A DNA stretch of 46,434 nucleotides from Candidatus Nitrosopumilus sp. (GTDB lineage: Archaea > Thermoproteota > Nitrososphaeria > Nitrososphaerales > Nitrosopumilaceae): positions 1-46,434 of the forward strand of contig NZ_JAOULD010000010.1 in NCBI RefSeq assembly GCF_029882185.1. The letters run 5' to 3'. Positions 7,063 through 13,307 of this stretch are shown piece after piece. The stretch's first letter is position 1. Every line of letters begins with the position of its first letter. The notes under the pieces are model-generated. The model worked only from the letters and a program-made list of their open reading frames with translations, searched no databases and was not told the origin of the DNA. Both the position numbers and the translations under genes were made by a program.

Positions 7063-7542
7063 CTAAATTGCAATTATTCCAAATACCAACAAGAACGATA
7101 TAAAGCTGATACCTAATCCTAAAAGTGTAAAAACATTGCCAGCATACAACAACTTTGCTTTTCTATTGTTAGCTTCTTCAATATCGGCAATTAGATCAAA
7201 ATATGCATAAAGTGCTTGCTCTCTTTTATCATCCAATTTATCATATTTATCAAAGAATTTTTCTGGCATGAATACAGGTAAGGTTTTTCCAAATTTTGTT
7301 AATACGCCAATGCCTATGCTCACAGATATCAATAAAATGCCTATTCCCCATCCAAAAAGTTCAGTGTATTCATTTTGTATAATCTGTTCGTAATCCATTG
7401 AACCAATTACAAAACTAAGTATGGCAATAATAACTCCTGAAAATCCAATTTGAGTGCCAGCCTTGCCATCAAGATGTTGATATCTTGAGAATTCTTGATC
7501 ATATCTCTTTATTGTTAAATCATAAGCAATATCATCCGTCAA
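7063..7542 (-). CDS. Small membrane protein, Pycsar/2TM-effector-like
   Basis: A 159-residue protein with membrane segments at about 32-48, 63-82 and 131-158 and a charged loop of about 45 residues between the second and third. The region ahead of the first segment (LDGKAGTQIGFSGVIIAIL, about 24-42) resembles the D-x-KA-x3-GF motif of membrane effectors in Pycsar and SLATT-type defence systems. It starts with TTG at 7542, with AGGAG about 11 nt ahead, 27 bp after the AIPR stop, so the two are in one operon. In such systems the membrane protein causes membrane damage and cell arrest on infection. No cyclase gene is nearby, so the trigger would have to come from AIPR or the microproteins. Membrane nature is sure; effector role inferred. 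Confidence 0.6.
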   Translation of the reverse strand: MTDDIAYDLTIKRYDQEFSRYQHLDGKAGTQIGFSGVIIAILSFVIGSMDYEQIIQNEYTELFGWGIGILLISVSIGIGVLTKFGKTLPVFMPEKFFDKYDKLDDKREQALYAYFDLIADIEEANNRKAKLLYAGNVFTLLGLGISFISFLLVFGIIAI

Positions 7543-7569
7543 TCTTTACCGAACTCCTAAACAACTTGT

Positions 7570-9279
7570 TTAGAATAAGTCTTTAATTTCCTTAAACTTG
7601 TCCTTCTTTCTTTTCATAATATTCTTTAGAATTGTTTTAGACTCTGAATTCCATACATGATTAGCAAAGAAATTATGTAATGTCATAATGTCTCGCCCTT
7701 CTACATCCTGCCTGATGTGTAAGGTTTGATCAAAGAATTGATCTAAGATTTCATCAATCAATGCCAATAGCTTTTCATTGACATCAAAATTTTCAAAATA
7801 TGGATCTAATGATTTTGGTTCTTTCTTTAAATCTACTTTTTTACCAATAATATGATCGGTTAATGCTTGGAAGTAAGCAGTTACAAAAAGTAATCTTGCA
7901 TATTTTTTCTCAGGCATGTTTGCTTTTTGGCTTCCATAATTGAATTTTTTCTCACAATAAGACTTGGTCAAATATGGATAAAGCAATAATCTATAGTCAT
8001 CCTCAATTTCACCTTCTGAGAAGATTCTGGTATATTCAGATCCACCTGGCATGTATTTACTAATACTCCCATAAGGTTTTGCTGGATTTTGTTCTATTGC
8101 AGCAGCCATTGCTTGAATAGCATCATTTGCAGGTATTATCCTATCTTCATTTTCACTAAGATATTTGTTGAAAGTTTCATCTCCACGAAATATTTCTTTT
8201 TCTTGTTTAGATTTTGCCATCCAAGCACCCGCTTGTTGTTCATAGTAATAACCAAGTTTTGTAGATAATTGACTGCCAATAACATTATGGAATTTCTCCA
8301 AAGATATCAAATCTCTGCCTTTGACGGCATTTTGTGAATTTCTAAATTTAGTAATATTATTTCGTGTTGTTCTTGTATCTTCTTTAATAATTGTAATTTG
8401 AATAGCTCCTTTGATTAGCGGATCTCCTTTTACAACATCAGCAATAGTAGTAGATGTTTGAGCGCCATTTACAATCTGAGGTGCAACTAACTTTATTTTA
8501 GCATCTCCTAAAAGATCAAAATCTTTGACAACTATTGTCACACCATTATTATAATAGAACACTTCTTCAGGTTCTTCAAGCAATGATTTTCTTAATTGTT
8601 TATTGACTTTGGTTTTTACGGGTAAGAATTTTCTAATATTTGACTCAAAAATGTACTTCCCACTTCTATTTACCAATTGACCCAGTTCAGATAACGAAAT
8701 TACTCCAATGATAGTTTTATCAAATTCCATCAAATTCTCTAAAGTCACTAATTCCGATTTGTCATCAAATGGTTCTGTAATTTCATTCCATAGTTTCTTA
8801 ACAATTTCATCAATTCCAAAAACATGAAAATTCTCAGTATCGCGATATGTAACTTTTTGATCAGTGACATAGATTGCTTCCCAGTCCCAGCCTTTTCTTT
8901 TGATATCGATCAGGGCATCTCTAATTCGTCCCTCAGGTAATTCATTAGGACTGGTTTCAAGAAGGGTGTTTATTTTTGATTTGAATGTTTCAATAGAATC
9001 CATACTATGAGATGTTCCAAATTTAGATTGAAATATTCTGAAGAAATTCATTTCGGAACCTCGAATTTCTAAAATTGCGTCAATTCCCATGTCATTTGGA
9101 CCATCTAAGGTTCCATTTTCAGCATCATCTTCAGTTGCATGGAATGCTTTTGTCAAAATCCATTCTAAAAATAATCTTCCCTTTTCAACAGAATTCTGTC
9201 CTTTCAAAACTTCATTTTCTATGCCATGTTTTACACTTTCAATAAAATTATCTGAAGGCTCAATAAATTCTGCTGGCAT
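7570..9279 (-). CDS. AIPR-family abortive phage resistance protein
   Basis: A 569-residue protein with the hallmark AIPR core: ESNIRKFL (about 212-219), FYYNNGVTI (241-249) and PQIVNGAQTS (267-276). The N-terminal part (about 30-90) looks like a restriction-endonuclease-type PD-(D/E)xK fold, with GIDAILEI (Asp67) followed by FQSKF (Gln84, Lys86). AIPR proteins are associated with abortive infection and often stand beside restriction-type genes. The gene heads a same-strand operon with the membrane protein (27 bp apart) and three microproteins. A likely role is sensing phage nucleic acid and cleaving it or signalling to the membrane partner. Family call is strong; nuclease activity and partnership are inferred. 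Confidence 0.85.
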   Translation of the reverse strand: MPAEFIEPSDNFIESVKHGIENEVLKGQNSVEKGRLFLEWILTKAFHATEDDAENGTLDGPNDMGIDAILEIRGSEMNFFRIFQSKFGTSHSMDSIETFKSKINTLLETSPNELPEGRIRDALIDIKRKGWDWEAIYVTDQKVTYRDTENFHVFGIDEIVKKLWNEITEPFDDKSELVTLENLMEFDKTIIGVISLSELGQLVNRSGKYIFESNIRKFLPVKTKVNKQLRKSLLEEPEEVFYYNNGVTIVVKDFDLLGDAKIKLVAPQIVNGAQTSTTIADVVKGDPLIKGAIQITIIKEDTRTTRNNITKFRNSQNAVKGRDLISLEKFHNVIGSQLSTKLGYYYEQQAGAWMAKSKQEKEIFRGDETFNKYLSENEDRIIPANDAIQAMAAAIEQNPAKPYGSISKYMPGGSEYTRIFSEGEIEDDYRLLLYPYLTKSYCEKKFNYGSQKANMPEKKYARLLFVTAYFQALTDHIIGKKVDLKKEPKSLDPYFENFDVNEKLLALIDEILDQFFDQTLHIRQDVEGRDIMTLHNFFANHVWNSESKTILKNIMKRKKDKFKEIKDLF

Positions 9280-9550
9280 CTTGTAGTTGTGATGGTATTC
9301 CTAATTTAAGAATGATCATTGCTTTGAAAGTTAATTCACGTTTTCAACAATTCTTCAATTTCCCATTAAATAACCATCTAGGAATAGTTTTACATTCTCT
9401 TCAAAAAGAATCAATTTAGAAGAGTTTAATCAATCAGATAATCCTCCTTAAGAGAATCAGCGATAAGAGAGTTAAACCAAATAGAAAACTTCACTCGAGA
9501 TAACCATTTGAAATTATTTCATTAAAAATACATTTAACATTTGAATGAAT

Positions 9551-9937
9551 TTATTTAATTTTCAAAAGAATTTTCTCATAAATTTTAGGAATTTTTCCTT
9601 CAGATAGATTCTTTTTGATATACCATAACGCGGATTTGTTAATCCCTAACTCTTTTCTTTGATTAGGAGTCATATTCAAAATTTTCTCTCTTAATTCCAA
9701 ATCATCATTTCTATTCAATTTCATTTTAGGAATAATAAAATTAAATTCTTTTTTCTTGTCTACAATAAAATTAGATAATTGTTGCAGGTTATCTTGTAGT
9801 ATAATCTGATATGGATAATTTTTTCCATTCTTGTAATTGTATTTGGCATTAAAGTTGTAATTAATCTTCTCAATTAACAATTTAGCAACGTCCTCTTCCA
9901 ATCTAGTATGATAGTTTTCTGTAAAGTTGGATTTCAT
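9551..9937 (-). CDS. Free-standing Cas1/casposase-like C-terminal fragment
   Basis: A 128-residue basic protein that I read as the last third of a Cas1-type integrase. It has the helical NYHTRLEEDVAKLLIEKINYNFN start, a QLSNFIVDKKKEFNFIIPK stretch, and the terminal ELREKILNMTPNQRKELG plus INKSALWYIKKNLSEGK helix-turn-helix seen at the end of some archaeal Cas1 proteins. The catalytic Glu/His/Asp part of Cas1 lies upstream in the family and is absent; the 89 bp before the start lead straight to a divergent gene. There is no CRISPR array or other cas gene. An AGAGGG sequence just precedes the ATG, so it may be expressed as a DNA-binding protein. It could also be a relic. The family call is by eye only. 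Confidence 0.4.
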   Translation of the reverse strand: MKSNFTENYHTRLEEDVAKLLIEKINYNFNAKYNYKNGKNYPYQIILQDNLQQLSNFIVDKKKEFNFIIPKMKLNRNDDLELREKILNMTPNQRKELGINKSALWYIKKNLSEGKIPKIYEKILLKIK

Positions 9938-9998
9938 ACCCTCTTTGATTTTAGGTTCAAATCTATAGAGTTCCGTAACTCTGACAGTCTTTAAAACT

Positions 9999-10024
9999 GA
10001 AAACTTTTGTAAACTGCTGTAAAC
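9999..10024. promoter_or_regulatory. Tandem operator repeats ahead of the small RHH gene
   Basis: GAAAAC at 9999, GTAAAC at 10009 and GTAAAC at 10019 are spaced exactly 10 bp, one DNA turn. The last two lie within identical TGTAAAC heptamers (10008-10014 and 10018-10024), immediately before the ATG at 10027. Ribbon-helix-helix proteins bind such tandem, helically phased sites cooperatively, so autorepression is likely. The divergent Cas1-like gene starts 62 bp away and could be controlled from the same sites. Confidence 0.5.
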
Positions 10025-10026
10025 AA

Positions 10027-10224
10027 ATGTCTAAAACTGTTTCAGCACGTATTCCGACAAAAATGCATGGGGAATTACGAGAGCGATGTAATTTGATTGG
10101 GGAATCAATCAATGATTTTATCGTTGCATGTATTGAGGTTGGTCTTTACAGCACTACTGATTTTGATTTTGGAGAGGAATTAGAAAAAGAAATGAGAGAG
10201 AAAAATAAACTTTCTAAAATCTAA
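10027..10224 (+). CDS. Small ribbon-helix-helix (CopG/Arc-type) regulator
   Basis: A 65-residue protein with a beta strand SKTVSARIP, helix HGELRERCNLIGESI and helix NDFIVACIEVGLYS, followed by an acidic-basic tail. This is the ribbon-helix-helix layout and almost the minimum length. It is transcribed divergently from the Cas1-like gene and convergently with the integrase. Three 10-bp-phased repeats just upstream suggest that it represses itself. On small archaeal elements such genes often control copy number, integration or excision. DNA binding is well supported; its target set is inferred. Confidence 0.7.
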   Translation: MSKTVSARIPTKMHGELRERCNLIGESINDFIVACIEVGLYSTTDFDFGEELEKEMREKNKLSKI

Positions 10225-10286
10225 AACTAAATAATGCCTAACTTCCCAGAATGGGGGATTTTCTAGTCCCTTCAATGATCTAGGTT

Positions 10287-11699
10287 CTACTCCTCATCTG
10301 CAATCGAAATTTTTGTTTTAGATATGCTCTCCAAAAACTCCTCTAGTTCACCATGATTTTCTGTAACAAAGTGTTCAACAAACTCATCCAAATTCATTGC
10401 ATGTGAACCTATTTTTGCCATTTGAAGTGCGTCTGCTCTGTCGGGATTTTCTTCTGCCCATTGGATTAGCCTCTTCTTCATGGCCTCATTCATTTTGCTT
10501 TTGGCATCTATTCTTTTTACCTGCAATTTCAGATTGTCAATCTCCCTTTGCTGTTTCTCTAACTTCTCAATCTTTTCTGTTTTCTTCTTGTTTTCTAATC
10601 TAAGACGTTTTTCATTTGATATGGTGAGATTTGGAATTGCATTGAGATATTCCTCTGCAAGCTCCAACGTATGTGTCTTGAAGTAGTTTCTATCCAGTTT
10701 GATAAGGCCCGTATGGCCCATCATGAACTCTTTTTTGATAAGTGAACCTAACGGTGAATCCTTTGATAGCGATTCCTTGCATGTCTTGTTCCAGAATCTC
10801 CTAAAGCCATTCATTATTGGAACCTCGTACCTTTTTCCCTTGATTTTGTCTCTTAGCCCTGCTTTTTTGATCATTCTCTCGACTCTTTTCTTTACTCCAA
10901 TTGGGGTTGTTCTCCTCAGGATTGTTCCTTCTTTTTTGAAGATTGGATCCTGTTCTTTTGGCTCCCTTCCTATTTCTCTTGTCCAATCTGACTTGTAATC
11001 CATTAAAGCTTCATATGCCTCAGGAGTGATGAATGCAGGATAATTGAAACTGGTTCCTTGATAAATTTTCAGCATCGCACAAACAATGACTGCATCATCC
11101 TCTTCTGATTCTGTAATCTCAAACTTTAGCTGATCATCTACCTGGTAAACTGGAGTCAAATCCTGCCAGTTCAAATCAAATCCACCTGCCCTGATTCCAG
11201 AACTTGCACTGACTAGAATGATTGCCCTGTCAATGGAACCGTTGGCAAATTTTAACATCTTTTGAATCTCATCTCTAGTCCATCCTCTGGAATCTGAAAC
11301 ATTGTCCTGTTCTGGAAATGTTGCATAGACTCTATTCCACGAAATCACTACCCCGTTCATGTCAAAGAGTTTCTTTATTGGCTTGAAGTAATTGTCAATT
11401 GAGCTTGGATTGAGATAATCTGAATCTTCTTTTGAAAGTATTGTCCTTTCTTTGAGTTTCATGGATAAGTTCAACAAAAGATCTCTGGTCCAATCCGGAT
11501 CTTCCTTTGCGTGTTTGACAAACTGCTTGACCCGTTCCTCAAAATCCCCTTCTAGAATGTCCTCAAAAATCTTGCATAATACATGCCGTAATGTTCTGGT
11601 GTATTTCTCACGGGTCTCTTTTGCCTTGATTCCTTGGTGGAATAACTCTAGTGGACTCTCCTCTCCTATCCTTTGGAACTCTTCTTTTGTTATCTTCAT
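10287..11699 (-). CDS. Tyrosine recombinase (element integrase)
   Basis: A 470-residue integrase. An N-terminal SAM-like DNA-binding part (about 15-125) is followed by the catalytic domain with SSGIRAGGF (box I Arg170), NGFRRFWNK (box II Arg300/Arg301; the usual His of HxxR is not obvious), MMGHTG (His329) and the nucleophile in DRNYFK (Tyr339). After about residue 365 there is a Lys/Glu-rich coiled coil (to about 400) and a further acidic helical tail, unusual additions that may serve multimerisation. The gene starts 51 bp from the 3' end of tRNA-Val and points away from it. It is uninterrupted, so integration does not split it. It catalyses integration and excision between the att copies at 78-95 and 11747-11764. 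Confidence 0.88.
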   Translation of the reverse strand: MKITKEEFQRIGEESPLELFHQGIKAKETREKYTRTLRHVLCKIFEDILEGDFEERVKQFVKHAKEDPDWTRDLLLNLSMKLKERTILSKEDSDYLNPSSIDNYFKPIKKLFDMNGVVISWNRVYATFPEQDNVSDSRGWTRDEIQKMLKFANGSIDRAIILVSASSGIRAGGFDLNWQDLTPVYQVDDQLKFEITESEEDDAVIVCAMLKIYQGTSFNYPAFITPEAYEALMDYKSDWTREIGREPKEQDPIFKKEGTILRRTTPIGVKKRVERMIKKAGLRDKIKGKRYEVPIMNGFRRFWNKTCKESLSKDSPLGSLIKKEFMMGHTGLIKLDRNYFKTHTLELAEEYLNAIPNLTISNEKRLRLENKKKTEKIEKLEKQQREIDNLKLQVKRIDAKSKMNEAMKKRLIQWAEENPDRADALQMAKIGSHAMNLDEFVEHFVTENHGELEEFLESISKTKISIADEE

Positions 11700-11746
11700 C
11701 TTTTCACTCTAACTTTGGGTTTGGAACCTAAAAAAGGACTACTAGA

Positions 11747-11764
11747 GTAGTGGACCGGATGGGA
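11747..11764. repeat. Right attachment site inside tRNA-Val 3' end
   Basis: This is the 18-bp direct-repeat partner of 78-95. It covers four bases beyond the tRNA, the discriminator, the 3' acceptor strand and the beginning of the T arm. The tRNA on this side stays complete, which shows that the element lies to the left. Confidence 0.75.
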
Positions 11765-11846
11765 TTTGAACCCACGACCTTTGCGGGAAATTAATTTCCT
11801 TACGCAGTGTGAGTGCGTCATCCAAACCAAACTAGACGACCGGTCC
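11751..11846 (-). tRNA. tRNA-Val (CAC) with probable 20-nt intron in the variable region
   Basis: Read on the minus strand, GGACCGG pairs with CCGGTCC (acceptor, discriminator A). The D arm is GTCT/GGAT. The anticodon arm is ACGCA-CTCACAC-TGCGT, giving anticodon CAC (valine). The T arm is GTGGG-TTCAAAT-CCCAT. Between anticodon stem and T stem there are 26 nt, too many for a valine tRNA. Removing 20 nt (about 11778-11797, containing the hairpin GGAAATTAATTTCC) leaves a 76-nt tRNA with a normal AAGGTC variable loop. AAGG occurs at both junctions, so the exact cut is uncertain. Non-canonical introns are known in thaumarchaeal tRNAs. CCA is not encoded. The gene is the integration target of the left-hand element. 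Confidence 0.88.
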
Positions 11847-11874
11847 AACTCCGTTAATCTAAAGGAGTTTTTTT
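11847..11874. other. Inverted repeat with T-run abutting the tRNA 5' end
   Basis: AACTCC (11847-11852) pairs with GGAGTT (11864-11869), followed by a T-run on the plus strand. It begins exactly one base outside the tRNA 5' end. On the plus strand it looks like an intrinsic terminator, though no plus-strand gene precedes it. On the minus strand it would lie in the tRNA promoter or leader. Confidence 0.3.
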
Positions 11875-11939
11875 GTCTTTGCTATCTGGATATGTTACAA
11901 TTACCTTGGGCTTTATTACTGGTTGAAAAAATAACTATC

Positions 11940-12188
11940 ATGTCATTACAAGAATTTGATACAATAATTGATAGGATGAAACTGGCTTTTGAATATGCAG
12001 ATAATTTAGGACAATATGTAGATGCTGCCAGAGTTTTGTATCAAATGAATGATCAACTACCTGATGATCTGCAACTGATTTTTGAGGAATTAGATGATCC
12101 TGAATCTGCAAAATCCTTTGTAAAGGAACATTATATAGAATTAAAGTCTGCAATTGTAAATTACAGGCAAAGATTGATGAACTTCTAA
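11940..12188 (+). CDS. Small conserved-type hypothetical protein (82 residues)
   Basis: An acidic, all-helical protein of 82 residues (MSLQEFDTIIDRMKLAFEYA at the start, RQRLMNF at the end). I chose the ATG at 11940 because the open frame upstream runs back through the tRNA gene and cannot be coding there. No family is recognised. It converges on the L40e gene, with 2 bp between their ends. A helical adaptor or small regulatory role is possible. Confidence 0.55.
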   Translation: MSLQEFDTIIDRMKLAFEYADNLGQYVDAARVLYQMNDQLPDDLQLIFEELDDPESAKSFVKEHYIELKSAIVNYRQRLMNF

Positions 12189-12190
12189 TC

Positions 12191-12358
12191 CTATTTCTTA
12201 ACGCCTAGATTTCTATTCTTTAGTCGTAAGTATGGATTTCTGCATTTTCTGCATCGTGATGCATCGATATCGTTTCTACACCCACATTTGAAACAAATTT
12301 TCATTACAAGACGTGCTTGTTGAGCAATTCTTTTCTTTTCTGGGTCTGTAACTGGCAT
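12191..12358 (-). CDS. rpl40e: Ribosomal protein L40e
   Basis: A 55-residue zinc-ribbon protein of the large ribosomal subunit. The four zinc-binding cysteines are in CFKCGC (about 27-32) and CRKC (about 41-44). The basic ends and total length match archaeal L40e, which in eukaryotes is fused to ubiquitin. The ATG is at 12358. It lies 31 bp downstream of sucD on the same strand and may share its transcript. Confidence 0.9.
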   Translation of the reverse strand: MPVTDPEKKRIAQQARLVMKICFKCGCRNDIDASRCRKCRNPYLRLKNRNLGVKK

Positions 12359-12389
12359 TAAATTTTCTCCTTAATCTCTCTCTTTTATT

Positions 12390-13307
12390 CTAATCGGATT
12401 TTTCCATCTTTCCTGCTAATAATACTGGCACTTCTGCAGGTCTTTTGGCTACTGGAATGTTTGCCTTGTTAAACATAGATACTTTGGATTCTGCCGAACC
12501 ATACGTTCCCATCACGATTGCGCCTGCATGACCCATTCTCTTTTCTTTAGGTGCTGCTCTTCCTGCAATGTATGCTACCGTTGGTTTGTTAAATCCACTA
12601 TCAATAATCCTTTGAGCCAAAATTTCTTCAGAATCTCCTCCTATTTCTCCTACTACTACAAGTCCTTCTAAATCTGGAATGTCTTTTACCATCTCAAACG
12701 CATCAATTAGCCTTGTGCCATTTACTGGGTCTCCTCCGATTCCAATTGTAATTGATTGACCAAATCCAGAATTTGTTAATGCATCAGAAATTTCATAGAG
12801 CAATGTTCCACTTTTTGATAATACTGCAATATTTCCTGCTTTGAAAGGCATCGGTGGCATGATTCCAATTTTAATTAATTCTGGAATCATTATTCCTGGT
12901 GTATTTGGTCCAATAACTACTGCCCCTTTTTGTTTTGCTAGCTCTAATGTCTCCATCGTATCTCTAATTGGAACATGTTCTGGAATTGCAACAAGTAATT
13001 TGATTCCTGCATTTAATGCGTCTTTGGCAGCTCCAAGAAAAAATTTTGCTGGAACAAAGATTATTGAAATTTTTGCATTTGTTGCATTCACTGCCTCTTG
13101 CATTGTATTATAGATTGGAACTTTATCTTCAAATTTCTGACCTCCTTTACCAGGGGTAACTCCTGCAACAACATTGGTTCCATATGCCATCATTTGTTTT
13201 GCATGCAATGAACCATATGCTCCAGTAATTCCTTGAACAATTACGCCTTTTTTTTCATAATCTGGTTCTCCTGGTTTTCCTTTTAGTAGTCCAAAAATAT
13301 CTGTCAT
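12390..13307 (-). CDS. sucD: Succinyl-CoA synthetase (succinate-CoA ligase), alpha subunit
   Basis: A 305-residue protein with an N-terminal CoA-binding Rossmann fold (VQGITGAYGSLHAKQM, about 25-40) and a C-terminal ligase domain with the phospho-histidine loop KRMGHAGAIV. It forms a complex with SucC, encoded directly upstream with a 4-bp overlap, and interconverts succinate, CoA and a nucleoside triphosphate with succinyl-CoA. In ammonia-oxidising archaea succinyl-CoA is a node of the 3-hydroxypropionate/4-hydroxybutyrate cycle and of the incomplete citrate cycle. Length and motifs are standard. Confidence 0.93.
   Translation of the reverse strand: MTDIFGLLKGKPGEPDYEKKGVIVQGITGAYGSLHAKQMMAYGTNVVAGVTPGKGGQKFEDKVPIYNTMQEAVNATNAKISIIFVPAKFFLGAAKDALNAGIKLLVAIPEHVPIRDTMETLELAKQKGAVVIGPNTPGIMIPELIKIGIMPPMPFKAGNIAVLSKSGTLLYEISDALTNSGFGQSITIGIGGDPVNGTRLIDAFEMVKDIPDLEGLVVVGEIGGDSEEILAQRIIDSGFNKPTVAYIAGRAAPKEKRMGHAGAIVMGTYGSAESKVSMFNKANIPVAKRPAEVPVLLAGKMEKSD

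Larger units (their letters stand above)
78..11764. mobile_element. Integrated element of about 11.7 kb in tRNA-Val(CAC)
   Basis: An 18-bp sequence at the 3' end of the tRNA-Val gene (11747-11764) recurs in the same orientation at 78-95. A tyrosine-recombinase gene lies directly inside the tRNA-side end. The interval carries almost no housekeeping genes. Instead it has defence-like pairs, two ribbon-helix-helix regulators, surface proteins, microproteins and long gene-poor DNA, whereas the DNA to the right of the tRNA is ordinary core chromosome. The integrase gene is intact rather than split by the attachment site, so the layout is the pNOB8 type, not the SSV type. No replication, capsid or packaging gene is recognised, so this may be a defective or satellite element, or a genomic island moved in trans. 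Boundaries rest on the repeat alone. Confidence 0.75.

Noticed and set aside
9287-9550. Possible CRISPR-like spacing, because of the Cas1-like gene nearby
   Set aside because: No repeated unit of 20-40 bp was found here or elsewhere in the window; there is no array.
10699-10998. Open frames opposite the integrase
   Set aside because: They mirror the integrase coding sequence and have no features of their own.
11766-11939. Upstream extension of the 82-residue gene
   Set aside because: The frame would run through the tRNA-Val gene.
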